64,000 bases of DNA from Pyrinomonadaceae bacterium (GCA_021463165.1 JAJTWY010000002.1:62001-126000), one strand, 5' to 3'; positions 9,216 through 16,114 are shown, numbered from the stretch's first letter. Notes: generated by a model from the letters alone, not told the origin. Numbers and translations are program-made.

Positions 9216-9926
9216 ATGTATTTCGACGCTTTTATCGATGATTTGAAAGCAACGCACGGAAAGAATCTCTGCTCAGTGACGCTCTATGGTTCTGCGGCAG
9301 CGGGAGATTTCATTCCGAGGCAGTCCGATTACAACATTCTTATCGCCCTTCACAGGATCGGGCCGGAGGATCTGCGCAACGCTCATGCTTGCGTTCGCGA
9401 GTGGGTTCGTCTCGGCAATCCGATCCCAGTTTATTTCACGGTCTCGGAGCTGAAGAATGGGGCGGACGTCTTCCCGATCGAGTTTCATCAGATGACCGTT
9501 GCACACAAGGTGCTTTATGGCCCGGATCTGGTCGCCGAGCTTGAGATCTCGCTGAAGTTCCTGAGGCTTCAGGCCGAATATGAGCTCCGGAGCAAGCTGC
9601 AGCAGCTGCGGCGCCAATACATTCCCGCAACAGAATCGGTGGCCGGGCTCAAACGCCTGATGGCCGAGAGCCTGACGAGCTTCACGTCGCTGTTCCGGGC
9701 CGTATTGATCCTTCATGGTTTGAACCCGCCGGCAACAAAGCACGAAATAGTCGCGCTTACGGCACACGAACTCGGCATCGACGCAACGCCATTTGAAAAA
9801 ATATTTGATATTCGTGAGAATAGCTTCACCGGAAACTTGGACGAAACAGGCGCCAATCAACTTTTTGGCGACTATATGGAACAGATCGAAAACATCATCA
9901 ATGCGGTGGATGTGATCGAGAAGTAG
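9216..9926 (+). CDS. Nucleotidyltransferase-like protein with altered active site
   Basis: The N-terminus matches the minimal nucleotidyltransferase fold: a glycine-serine motif (YGSAAAGDF) followed by SDYNILI. In active family members the second motif reads DxD. Here it is Asp-Tyr-Asn, so the second metal-binding Asp is replaced. The C-terminal half is helical and HEPN-like in feel, without an obvious RxxxxH motif. The protein is 236 aa and lies between the TPM protein and lemA on the same strand, so it is probably co-transcribed. Substrate unknown. It could be a degenerate or regulatory member. Confidence 0.65.
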   Translation: MYFDAFIDDLKATHGKNLCSVTLYGSAAAGDFIPRQSDYNILIALHRIGPEDLRNAHACVREWVRLGNPIPVYFTVSELKNGADVFPIEFHQMTVAHKVLYGPDLVAELEISLKFLRLQAEYELRSKLQQLRRQYIPATESVAGLKRLMAESLTSFTSLFRAVLILHGLNPPATKHEIVALTAHELGIDATPFEKIFDIRENSFTGNLDETGANQLFGDYMEQIENIINAVDVIEK

Positions 9927-9948
9927 TTCTATCGAGAGGAAAAACAAA

Positions 9949-10593
9949 ATGAAAAGAGCAATTCTATTGGCAATAGTGTTATTTGCGGGCGTATTTCTGA
10001 GCGGCTGCAGCTACAATGACCTCAACGCAAAAAACCAGAACGTGAAAGCGAAATGGTCGAATGTAGAGAGTGCACTGCAGCGCCGGGCCGACCTGATACC
10101 AAACCTTGTAGAAACGGCTAAAATGGCCGGCGTTCAGGAGCAAGAGGTCTTCGGCCAGATCGCCGATGCCCGTTCTCGCTTGCTTACCGCCTCGCAGGCA
10201 TCCCCGACAGGTGCGGATGGCGACAAATCGCCGGAACAGAAGCAGGAGATCATTGCCGCGAACAATAGTTTCGGCGGTACGATCGGACGGCTGCTGAGCT
10301 TGCAGGAAACGTATCCGCAGCTTCGTTCGAGCGAAGCCTTTATGAAGGTTCAGGACGAACTCTCGGGAACGGAGAATCGGATCAACACGACGCGTCTCGA
10401 CTATAGTGATGCGGTGAAGGATTACAACACCCTCAGGAATTCATTTCCGGCGGTGCTGACCGCAAGTTTGCTCGGCTTTAAGGAACAGCCCTATTTTGAG
10501 GCTGAACCTGGTGCAAGGTCCGTCCCGACGGTCGGCGATGCGAATTCGCTCCGCAGGCCGGCACCGGCGGCGCCCGCACCGGCAAATAAATAG
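9949..10593 (+). CDS. lemA: LemA family lipoprotein
   Basis: A lipoprotein signal with lipobox LSGC places the mature Cys near residue 20. The LemA domain follows (NQNVKAKWSNVESALQRRAD, RADLIPNLVETAK). A helical body continues to about residue 185, then a Pro/Ala-rich tail. The spacing to the upstream gene is 22 bp, with an AGAGGA ribosome-binding site. LemA proteins are membrane-anchored helical bundles of uncertain function. The stop codon abuts, tail to tail and with no spacer, the stop of the convergent gene at 10594. Confidence 0.92.
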   Translation: MKRAILLAIVLFAGVFLSGCSYNDLNAKNQNVKAKWSNVESALQRRADLIPNLVETAKMAGVQEQEVFGQIADARSRLLTASQASPTGADGDKSPEQKQEIIAANNSFGGTIGRLLSLQETYPQLRSSEAFMKVQDELSGTENRINTTRLDYSDAVKDYNTLRNSFPAVLTASLLGFKEQPYFEAEPGARSVPTVGDANSLRRPAPAAPAPANK

Positions 10594-10899
10594 CTAGAAA
10601 CCGCGGGAATTACACATCGAACAATGATCGCAAGGCTTGCTCGGCTCGAACGTGCAGGCCTTTTCTTTGAATTGGGAACCAAAGATCGAATCGACTATCG
10701 CCTCGGCAATGCTAAGTTTATCCAGGCTGGGATGCTGCGAGGCCGGGGCTTTCGCTGGAACCGAGCCTTCCAGCTTGTCGAGGCGGGCATTTATTCGCTC
10801 AAGAGCGGCGTGAACAGCGTCAAGACCGGCGCCCGCCGATCCGCTGCCCAGAACCGCCACTATTTGCTCAGCCAGATCTCTGGCTCCCTTCTGATCCAT
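10594..10899 (-). CDS. Small Cys-rich protein at the end of the BMC operon (candidate cargo)
   Basis: This 101-aa protein is of unrecognised family. It has an N-terminal amphipathic helix (DLAEQIVAVLG), a second predicted helix (LDAVHAALERINARLDKLEG), a Pro/Ala linker, then LDKLSIAEAIVDSIFG, which resembles microcompartment encapsulation peptides. The C-terminal tail has four cysteines (Cys82, 90, 93, 96; spacing CxxCxxC at the end) that could bind metal or an Fe-S cluster. It is the last gene of the shell operon, 47 nt after a vertex-protein gene, with GAGGA just before its ATG. A role as lumen cargo or assembly factor is inference. Confidence 0.7.
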   Translation of the reverse strand: MDQKGARDLAEQIVAVLGSGSAGAGLDAVHAALERINARLDKLEGSVPAKAPASQHPSLDKLSIAEAIVDSIFGSQFKEKACTFEPSKPCDHCSMCNSRGF

Positions 10900-10946
10900 T
10901 CCTCAAGTTCGACGTCTTCTATATGGAAGAAGAAGCTTTTATTCAG

Positions 10947-11246
10947 TTAAAGCCGTTGCTGCCCATCGCTTGAGGGCAGAAGATCGATGCGATCCACCAC
11001 GCCTACTATCGCCGAATCGATCGCCGCTCCGGGTTTTCCTGTCGAGGCCGTCGAGGCCGACCAGCCCTCCTGAGCGATGATAACGATGTCGCCTTCACCC
11101 GCGCTGACCGAATCGAGCGCGATGCAGGTGTAATCCATATCCTCGCCCTCAGGCGTGACCTGTCGGCAAAGCATCGCGCGTGTTCCTTCGTAACGCTGAT
11201 TCTTGTGCGTTGCCACAATATTGCCGATCACGCGTGCGATGAGCAT
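10947..11246 (-). CDS. BMC vertex (pentamer) protein, EutN/CcmL family, copy 1
   Basis: This 99-aa protein starts MLIARVIGNIVATHKN, the conserved opening of EutN/CcmL (BMC-P) proteins. It continues through ALDSVSAGEGDIVIIAQEG to DSAIVGVVDRID, the signature of the pentamer interface. Five such subunits cap the vertices of a polyhedral shell. The frame stays open upstream to 11381, but the family match begins at the ATG at 11244-11246. That ATG lies 11 nt after the stop of the preceding vertex gene. It is one of three different paralogues in a row. Confidence 0.92.
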   Translation of the reverse strand: MLIARVIGNIVATHKNQRYEGTRAMLCRQVTPEGEDMDYTCIALDSVSAGEGDIVIIAQEGWSASTASTGKPGAAIDSAIVGVVDRIDLLPSSDGQQRL

Positions 11247-11257
11247 ATCGATCAAGT

Positions 11258-11551
11258 TTAGGATCCGCCGCCGAACTTTCCGTTCATGACATGGGAATCC
11301 GAGTCGATTATCCCCACGATCGTACAATCGGTAGGTGTTTCGTCTCGCCTGAACGGAAAGGACGCCTCTTTCCCTCGACACCAGAATACGAGTTCGCCGT
11401 TACCGGCGCCGACCGCATCGAGTGCGACCATTGGTTTGCCTTTGGGTTTCAGGTCGGCATCGAGCGTCTGTACGATCAAAAACTTTCGCCCATGAAGCGA
11501 TCCATTCTTTACGGTCGAAACGACGTTGCCAATGACACGGGCGATCTGCAT
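11258..11551 (-). CDS. BMC vertex (pentamer) protein, EutN/CcmL family, copy 2
   Basis: This 97-aa protein begins MQIARVIGNVVSTVKNGSLHG. It contains VALDAVGAGNGELVFWC and ends the domain with CTIVGIIDSD, then a short Gly-rich tail (GKFGGGS). Its start overlaps the stop of the previous vertex gene by one base (TAATG), so the two are translationally coupled. Its sequence differs clearly from copies 1 and 3, so the three may occupy distinct vertices or bind different cargo (inference). Confidence 0.92.
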   Translation of the reverse strand: MQIARVIGNVVSTVKNGSLHGRKFLIVQTLDADLKPKGKPMVALDAVGAGNGELVFWCRGKEASFPFRRDETPTDCTIVGIIDSDSHVMNGKFGGGS

Positions 11552-11820
11552 TAGGCTGAATAGTCGATCTCATCGATGACGCCGATGATCGCGCTGTCAA
11601 CAGGACAGTCCTTATTGCCTTCGGCCATACGAGCCGACGACCCGCCGACAACGATCACCTTTTCGTGAAATCCGGCCCCGACCGTATCGACAGAAACAAG
11701 ATAGCCGCTCTGGTCAGTACCGTCGAGATTGATCGGTTTGACGATGAGCAGCTTCTTTCCCTGAAGGCGTTCGTCTTTTTGGGTGGACACGACCGTGCCC
11801 AAAATACGTGCGATTATCAT
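11551..11820 (-). CDS. BMC vertex (pentamer) protein, EutN/CcmL family, copy 3
   Basis: This 89-aa protein starts MIIARILGTVVSTQKDERL, with VDTVGAGFHEKVIVVGG and DSAIIGVIDEIDYSA. The ATG at 11818-11820 is chosen because family similarity begins there. A longer frame to 11880 would run into a hairpin region. It is the first of the three tandem vertex genes, downstream of the hexamer gene and separated from it by a large inverted repeat. Confidence 0.92.
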   Translation of the reverse strand: MIIARILGTVVSTQKDERLQGKKLLIVKPINLDGTDQSGYLVSVDTVGAGFHEKVIVVGGSSARMAEGNKDCPVDSAIIGVIDEIDYSA

Positions 11821-11826
11821 CGTGCA

Positions 11827-11888
11827 GTTGTCGGCGGTCAGCCGTCGGTCGTCAGAAAGCCAGCAAGAAATTCCTGACAACCGACAAC
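11827..11888 (-). promoter_or_regulatory. Long hairpin between shell hexamer and pentamer genes
   Basis: The arms at 11827-11841 and 11874-11888 pair over 15 bp with two mismatches. The loop is about 32 nt and itself has GAC/GTC repeats. There is no T run, so it is not a standard terminator. It may protect the 3' end of the hexamer message or reduce downstream pentamer expression (inference). Confidence 0.45.
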
Positions 11889-11894
11889 CGGCGA

Positions 11895-12176
11895 CTATCC
11901 TTTCCTGACTACCGGCAGCGTTTCATCCACGCTCGCGTGCGGACGCGGGATGACGTGAACACTGACGAGCTCGCCGACGCGGCGTGCGGCCGCGGCTCCT
12001 GCGTCCGTCGCCGCCTTGACGGCCGCGACATCGCCACGCACGATAGCCGTCACAAATCCGGCGCCGATCTTCTCATACGAAACGAGCTGAACATTCGCCG
12101 CCTTGACCATCGCGTCCGCCGCTTCGATCACAGCTACGAGACCTTTCGTCTCGACCATTCCTAATGCTTCCTGCAT
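11895..12176 (-). CDS. BMC hexameric shell protein (BMC-H)
   Basis: A classical 93-aa single-domain BMC protein. It opens [23 protein letters not shown], the typical BMC-H start, with [21 protein letters not shown] forming the pore-proximal region, and ends in a short tail (LPVVRKG). Hexamers tile the facets of a microcompartment shell. The ribosome-binding site AAGGAG lies about 8 nt before the ATG. Only one BMC-H gene is present in this operon and there is no trimeric BMC-T. The rest of the shell set, if any, must be elsewhere. Confidence 0.96.
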   Translation of the reverse strand: MQEALGMVETKGLVAVIEAADAMVKAANVQLVSYEKIGAGFVTAIVRGDVAAVKAATDAGAAAARRVGELVSVHVIPRPHASVDETLPVVRKG

Positions 12177-12203
12177 CCAGTTTCTCCTTAATGTGTGCCT
12201 AGT

Positions 12204-13004
12204 TTACCCCAACTTGGCCGCTTGGCTCAAAAGGTCGATCAATTCTTCGCGTGTGAACGAGATCTTTCGCTGGCCGCCGCCATTCGACGACGGGTAGCTT
12301 ACGTCGAGGTCGCAAGCGATATCCGCTTCATGAAGATAGCCACACGCCTGGCATCGCGCGTTCGATCGCAGGAAACCGGCCTTTTCTCTTATCTCGACAA
12401 GCTTTGAAATCGAATCGGCGGGCAGTTCATTTGCCCCGCCGAGCGCTTTTGCCAGTGTCGCGATCTTTGCCGTGTGCTCGAGGGTCTCGAGCCGGTCGTA
12501 CGCTTGCCAGATGTCTTCGCCATAGGCTACGGCACCGTGATTTGCCATCAATAACGCGTTGTGATGCGGAACAAAAGGCTTCATCGCCTCGGTCAATTCG
12601 TTGGTCGACGGGGTCCCGTATTCCGTCAGAGGAACACATCCCAGCGTCAGGACAACCTCGGAAAGTATCGGTTTGTCTATTGCAAGGCCGGCGACCGCGA
12701 ACGCAGTTCCGTAGGGCGGATGGGCGTGACATACGGCGTTGATGTCAGGCCGCATCTTGTAGATCAGCAGATGCATCGCCAGCTCGGACGAGGCTTTCTT
12801 GTCATTGAGCGGCTTGCCGTCAATGTCGGTGAGGGCAAGACAGTCCTCAGTCATCCGCCCTTTCGAGGTCATTGTCGGTGTGGCCAACACCGTATTCCCG
12901 TCCAGGCGAATACTTACGTTGCCGTCGTAGGCGACCACGTAGTTGCGGTCGTACAACAGCTTGCCGATCTCAACGATCAGCTTTCTTGCTTGTGACTCAT
13001 CCAT
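12204..13004 (-). CDS. Class II aldolase (fuculose-phosphate-aldolase-like) with C-terminal BMC-targeting-like tail
   Basis: This zinc-dependent aldolase probably splits a sugar 1-phosphate such as L-fuculose- or L-rhamnulose-1-phosphate into dihydroxyacetone phosphate and lactaldehyde. Zinc ligands are His93 and His95 (HAHPPYG) and His156 (NHG), with catalytic Glu74. The numbering is almost the same as E. coli FucA. After about residue 212 there is a roughly 54-residue extension. It carries CQAC and a third Cys (Cys218, 221, 231), a Ser/Gly linker, and an amphipathic helix (TREELIDLLSQAAKLG) like an encapsulation peptide. Followed 27 nt later by the hexamer gene. Planctomycete/Verrucomicrobia-type microcompartments use such an aldolase. 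Confidence 0.9.
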   Translation of the reverse strand: MDESQARKLIVEIGKLLYDRNYVVAYDGNVSIRLDGNTVLATPTMTSKGRMTEDCLALTDIDGKPLNDKKASSELAMHLLIYKMRPDINAVCHAHPPYGTAFAVAGLAIDKPILSEVVLTLGCVPLTEYGTPSTNELTEAMKPFVPHHNALLMANHGAVAYGEDIWQAYDRLETLEHTAKIATLAKALGGANELPADSISKLVEIREKAGFLRSNARCQACGYLHEADIACDLDVSYPSSNGGGQRKISFTREELIDLLSQAAKLG

Positions 13005-13010
13005 CAGTGA

Positions 13011-13475
13011 TCAATAGATCGCGAACGTATACTCGATCAATTTGCTTGAATCGACCGCGACACCGTCGACGGCCGCCGGCCGGAATTTGATCTTTTTCGC
13101 AGCTTCGATCGCCTTTTCAGTCAATCCGTTCGGAAGGCCTTCGAGAACACCGATATCGCCGATGCTGCCATCGGCACGAAACTCGACGCTCAGCTTTACC
13201 GTGCCTTCCGTATTCTCATGTCGAGCTAGTTCGGTGTACCCGGGCCGCGGCTGCGATTGGATCGCTAACGGCGTCTCGACCGTGCTCCTATAGGACTTGA
13301 ATGACCTGAACTTTTTGCGCTTCGCATCGCAATATGATCTGCCGTAGCCGACGCTGTTCTCAACTACAACGGGCGAGACATCCGAAGCAGTAGAAAAAAT
13401 GAAACTCGGCAAAACACCCACAGCGAGGCCGAGGAAAAACGGGATCACGCGCTCTGCGATCGCCAACAGCTTCAT
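13011..13475 (-). CDS. Membrane-anchored TonB C-terminal-domain protein
   Basis: A 154-aa protein with one N-terminal membrane segment (IPFFLGLAVGVLPSFIF). A short linker leads to a TonB C-terminal domain (PGYTELARHENTEGTVKLSV to AAKKIKFRPAAVDG). Such short proteins may transduce force or interact with outer-membrane receptors. This one lacks the long Pro-rich spacer of true TonB. AGGAGG precedes the ATG. Its stop lies only 6 nt before the aldolase start, which suggests co-transcription with the microcompartment operon. Confidence 0.85.
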   Translation of the reverse strand: MKLLAIAERVIPFFLGLAVGVLPSFIFSTASDVSPVVVENSVGYGRSYCDAKRKKFRSFKSYRSTVETPLAIQSQPRPGYTELARHENTEGTVKLSVEFRADGSIGDIGVLEGLPNGLTEKAIEAAKKIKFRPAAVDGVAVDSSKLIEYTFAIY

Positions 13476-13501
13476 AAAAACCTCCTATATGAAACGAGAA
13501 A

Positions 13502-13543
13502 CCACAGATTAGCACATCGCTCGGGCGAGTACGTGATCTGTGG
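13502..13543 (-). promoter_or_regulatory. Intergenic hairpin between the two membrane-protein genes
   Basis: The outer arms CCACAGAT (13502-13509) and ATCTGTGG (13536-13543) are perfect. An inner stem CTCG/CGAG lies at 13520-13529. With no T run, it may be a partial terminator or processing site upstream of the TonB-domain gene. Confidence 0.4.
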
Positions 13544-13573
13544 CTTTCAAAAGACCAAAAGATCTGCGAAAGA

Positions 13574-13894
13574 TCACCTGGCGCGTCTCGGTGGCGGCGG
13601 TGGCGGCGGCGCTTCGACTGGAAACTCCGGTCCACGGGCCTTGAGATCGTCATGAGCGATACGCGGGATCTCGGTCAGCGTCGTCCCCTCGCGCTCAAGT
13701 TGGTTTCTCAGACGCAGATTCTCATTACGAAGCCGTTCGTTCTCGAGCCTCATCCGTCTGCATTCGGCCTTCCGGCCTTTCCAGTTCGAACCGAAACTCG
13801 GCGCGACACTGACAAAGAAGCTTGCGATAAAGATTCCTACCGCAAAGGTTGCCAAAAACGGCAGTATTCTCTTGATAAATCCCGTGCTGCCCAT
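13574..13894 (-). CDS. Small membrane protein with coiled coil and polyproline tail
   Basis: This 106-aa protein has an N-terminal membrane segment (ILPFLATFAVGIFIASFF) similar to the anchor of the downstream TonB-domain protein. A short heptad-like coiled coil follows (ECRRMRLENERLRNENLRL), then a Pro-rich tail with eight consecutive prolines. No known domain. The shared anchor suggests the two neighbours work in the same envelope complex (inference). GAGAGG precedes the ATG. Confidence 0.7.
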   Translation of the reverse strand: MGSTGFIKRILPFLATFAVGIFIASFFVSVAPSFGSNWKGRKAECRRMRLENERLRNENLRLRNQLEREGTTLTEIPRIAHDDLKARGPEFPVEAPPPPPPPRRAR

Positions 13895-14087
13895 GTATTA
13901 AAACCTCTCAAATTACTGCTGAATGAATTCGTCCGGAAAAGGCCTTCGGTTTCAGCCTCAGACCATATTTTATACCCAACGGCGAATGTAGCAAAGCAAA
14001 ATCTTCACGAAACCCATCGGGGATAGAATAATTGGTTGCGAAACGTTCTTCGGGCGTTGCCCTCGAACGATTTTTGGTCTAATATCT

Positions 14088-14107
14088 ATGTTTCACGGGT
14101 GAAACAT
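14088..14107. promoter_or_regulatory. Perfect 20-bp palindrome over the ruvA start codon
   Basis: ATGTTTCAC-GG-GTGAAACAT is a perfect 9-2-9 inverted repeat that includes the first two bases of the ruvA ATG. It resembles a ParB parS site (TGTTTCACGTGAAACA) with two extra bases at the centre. It could be an operator or a start-site hairpin. Confidence 0.5.
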
Positions 14108-14711
14108 GATCGCCTTCCTTTCGGGAAAACTTATCGAAAAGCACGCAAACACAGCGATCGTCGACGTCGGCGGCGTTGGGTATGAGGTATCGATACCGCT
14201 CACCACGTTCTACGAATTAGGAGAACCGGGCTCGGACGTGCAGCTCCGGATCTACACTTCGGTTCGCGAGGACGCGATCCAGCTATTCGGCTTTACGACA
14301 GCGAGAGACCGCGACCTTTACCTAAAACTGATCTCGGTCCAAGGGATCGGCCCAAGATCGGGTATCGCGATGCTCTCGGGAATGAGCACCGACGAAATTG
14401 TCGCTGCGATCCGTGCGAACAATCTGGCCCGGCTGACCTCGATACCCGGCGTCGGGAGAAAAACGGCCGAACGCCTCGTGGTCGAACTTCGCGACAAGGT
14501 CGGCGATATGGCGGTGACGGCAACCGGGGAAGGCGCGTCAACGGCCGGGCTGCCTTCGGATGCCGTGTTCGACGATGCCCTGTCGGCTCTTCTCAATCTT
14601 GGCTATCAAAAGTCGGCCGCTGAAAAAGCCCTGAGCCAGGCCGCGAACGAGGGCACCGAGATCACCGTGCAAAAGCTCCTTCGCCGCAGCCTTCAGCTAC
14701 TTGCGAAGTGA
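14106..14711 (+). CDS. ruvA: Holliday junction branch migration protein RuvA
   Basis: A full-length 201-aa protein. The N-terminal OB fold opens MIAFLSGKLIEK and continues IVDVGGVGYEV. Two helix-hairpin-helix motifs follow (ISVQGIGPRSGIAML and LTSIPGVGRKTAERLV), then domain III near residues 155-200 that contacts RuvB. RuvA tetramers bind the four-way junction and recruit RuvB. ruvB lies about 1.4 kb downstream, split from ruvA by a protease gene and a toxin-antitoxin pair. Confidence 0.97.
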   Translation: MIAFLSGKLIEKHANTAIVDVGGVGYEVSIPLTTFYELGEPGSDVQLRIYTSVREDAIQLFGFTTARDRDLYLKLISVQGIGPRSGIAMLSGMSTDEIVAAIRANNLARLTSIPGVGRKTAERLVVELRDKVGDMAVTATGEGASTAGLPSDAVFDDALSALLNLGYQKSAAEKALSQAANEGTEITVQKLLRRSLQLLAK

Positions 14712-14834
14712 CATATCGGTCATTTTGTGAAAAAACAGGAAAATTACGCGATCTTTGCCAAATTGGCAGTTCCGGGACATCCTGCGTATCTTTTTTCGAA
14801 GGTTTAAGTTTCAATTGATCGGGACGGTTTATCA

Positions 14835-15641
14835 GTGCCTCGCCACTCCGGCAAACCTCTTGTCGTCCTCGATTGCAGAATATTGATGCTGGATGCGATC
14901 CGACAGTTCAGACACGATGTATCACCGCTCGACGGCCGTGCGGTGTTTGCTCTCGTTTACGCGGCGGTCGGATTGACATGCATCGCCTACCTTAAGGACG
15001 TTGACTATCTGCGGCCGCTTCTGTCTATGACCCGCGCCGCGGATCCTGTCGCGGCCGCGTCACCAAACAACAATCTATATGCGCTGGTCTGGTGGGTCTT
15101 CGTTTCTGTTTTCTTTTATTTTGTCGTACCAGCGTTATGGGTTCGCGTCGTACAGCGACGCGGTCTGAGCGAGATCGGGCTGGCGTTCAGGGTGGAGGAA
15201 GGATTTTGGAAACTACTTGCGGTGTGCGTCACCATCATGCTTCCTATCGTTTACGCGATGTCGCTGACCGACAGCTTCCTGGCCAAATACCCTTTTCTCA
15301 AGATCTCGGGTGGTGACGCGTATCTGAGCTCAACGCTTTTGATCTGGGAGCTGATCTATTTTCTGCAGTTCTTTGGCCTCGAATTCTTCTTTCGCGGGTT
15401 TCTGGTCCATAGCCTTAAGCCGTCGCTAGGCATCTATTCGATATTTGTGATGACAGTGCCGTACACAATGATCCATTTCCAGAAACCGATGCCCGAAACC
15501 TTCGCCGCCATCTTCGCCGGCATCTTCTTGGGGTGGCTGAGCTACCGGAACGGCTCGATCTGGCTTGGGCTCATTCTGCACTGCGTCGTCGCATTTTCGA
15601 TGGATATTTTGGCTTTGTATCAGAAGGGGTCACTGTTTTGA
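14835..15641 (+). CDS. CPBP family intramembrane metalloprotease
   Basis: This polytopic membrane protein has about seven hydrophobic segments. The CPBP/Abi motif 1 is present in variant form (LEFFFRGFL; Glu and Arg kept, second Glu replaced by Phe). The His motifs are in MIHFQKP and LILHCVVAF. Family members are glutamate/His intramembrane proteases related to Rce1, or protect against bacteriocins. The GTG at 14835 gives the longest product. The ATG at 14886 (MLDAIRQF) is an equally plausible start. Confidence 0.82.
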   Translation: MPRHSGKPLVVLDCRILMLDAIRQFRHDVSPLDGRAVFALVYAAVGLTCIAYLKDVDYLRPLLSMTRAADPVAAASPNNNLYALVWWVFVSVFFYFVVPALWVRVVQRRGLSEIGLAFRVEEGFWKLLAVCVTIMLPIVYAMSLTDSFLAKYPFLKISGGDAYLSSTLLIWELIYFLQFFGLEFFFRGFLVHSLKPSLGIYSIFVMTVPYTMIHFQKPMPETFAAIFAGIFLGWLSYRNGSIWLGLILHCVVAFSMDILALYQKGSLF

Positions 15642-15666
15642 TACCTGTGCTAAAATTACAAATACT

Positions 15667-15870
15667 ATGTCCAACGTGCAATATATTTCAGACACAAACG
15701 GAATCCCATTGGGTGTTTTCGTTCCTATCGACCTCTGGCAAGAGATCGAGTCGGAAAAGGAAACAGCCTATCTATTAAAAAGCGAAAAAATGAAAGAAAG
15801 GTTGCTGGAAGCAAAGAATCGCGACGGAGGACTTTCACTCGAAGATGTCCGAGAGAAATTTGGAATTTGA
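15667..15870 (+). CDS. Antitoxin of a YoeB-type toxin-antitoxin pair
   Basis: This 67-aa protein opens MSNVQYISDTNGIPLGVFVP, which fits a Phd/YefM or RelB-like DNA-binding start. A charged C-terminal segment follows (SLEDVREKFGI) and would wrap the toxin. The gene overlaps the toxin gene by 26 nt, the normal antitoxin-first arrangement. Such antitoxins neutralise the RNase and repress the operon. The family is assigned mainly from the toxin partner, so the exact antitoxin class is uncertain. Confidence 0.8.
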   Translation: MSNVQYISDTNGIPLGVFVPIDLWQEIESEKETAYLLKSEKMKERLLEAKNRDGGLSLEDVREKFGI

Positions 15871-16108
15871 CATCAGCGCAGTCGAAGACCTTGCTTGGTG
15901 GATCGATAAAGACCGGCGAATTGCGTTTAAGGTACTCACGATCATCCTCGACATAAACCGTAGCCCATTCGACGGGATCGGCAAACCTGAACCCCTAAAA
16001 CATGATCTTTCCGGATGTTGGTCTCGACGCATCGACAAAGAACATCGAATAGTCTACCAGGTCACCGAGTCCAAGATCCGCATTCTTGCCTGCCGATATC
16101 ATTACTAG
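15845..16108 (+). CDS. yoeB: YoeB-type mRNA interferase toxin
   Basis: An 87-aa RelE/YoeB-fold ribosome-dependent mRNA endonuclease. The catalytic tail CRYHY (His-Tyr near the end) and the segment RRIDKEHRIVYQV match YoeB residues needed for cleavage, so the toxin looks intact. It is co-transcribed with the overlapping antitoxin gene. The next gene, ruvB, starts only 6 nt after its stop, so the pair sits inside what may be a ruv transcription unit. Confidence 0.92.
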   Translation: MSERNLEFDISAVEDLAWWIDKDRRIAFKVLTIILDINRSPFDGIGKPEPLKHDLSGCWSRRIDKEHRIVYQVTESKIRILACRYHY

Positions 16109-16114
16109 GGCTGC

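Noticed and set aside
14088-14107. ParB parS site
   Set aside because: The match to parS needs removal of two central bases, and the site overlaps a start codon. Kept only as a palindrome.
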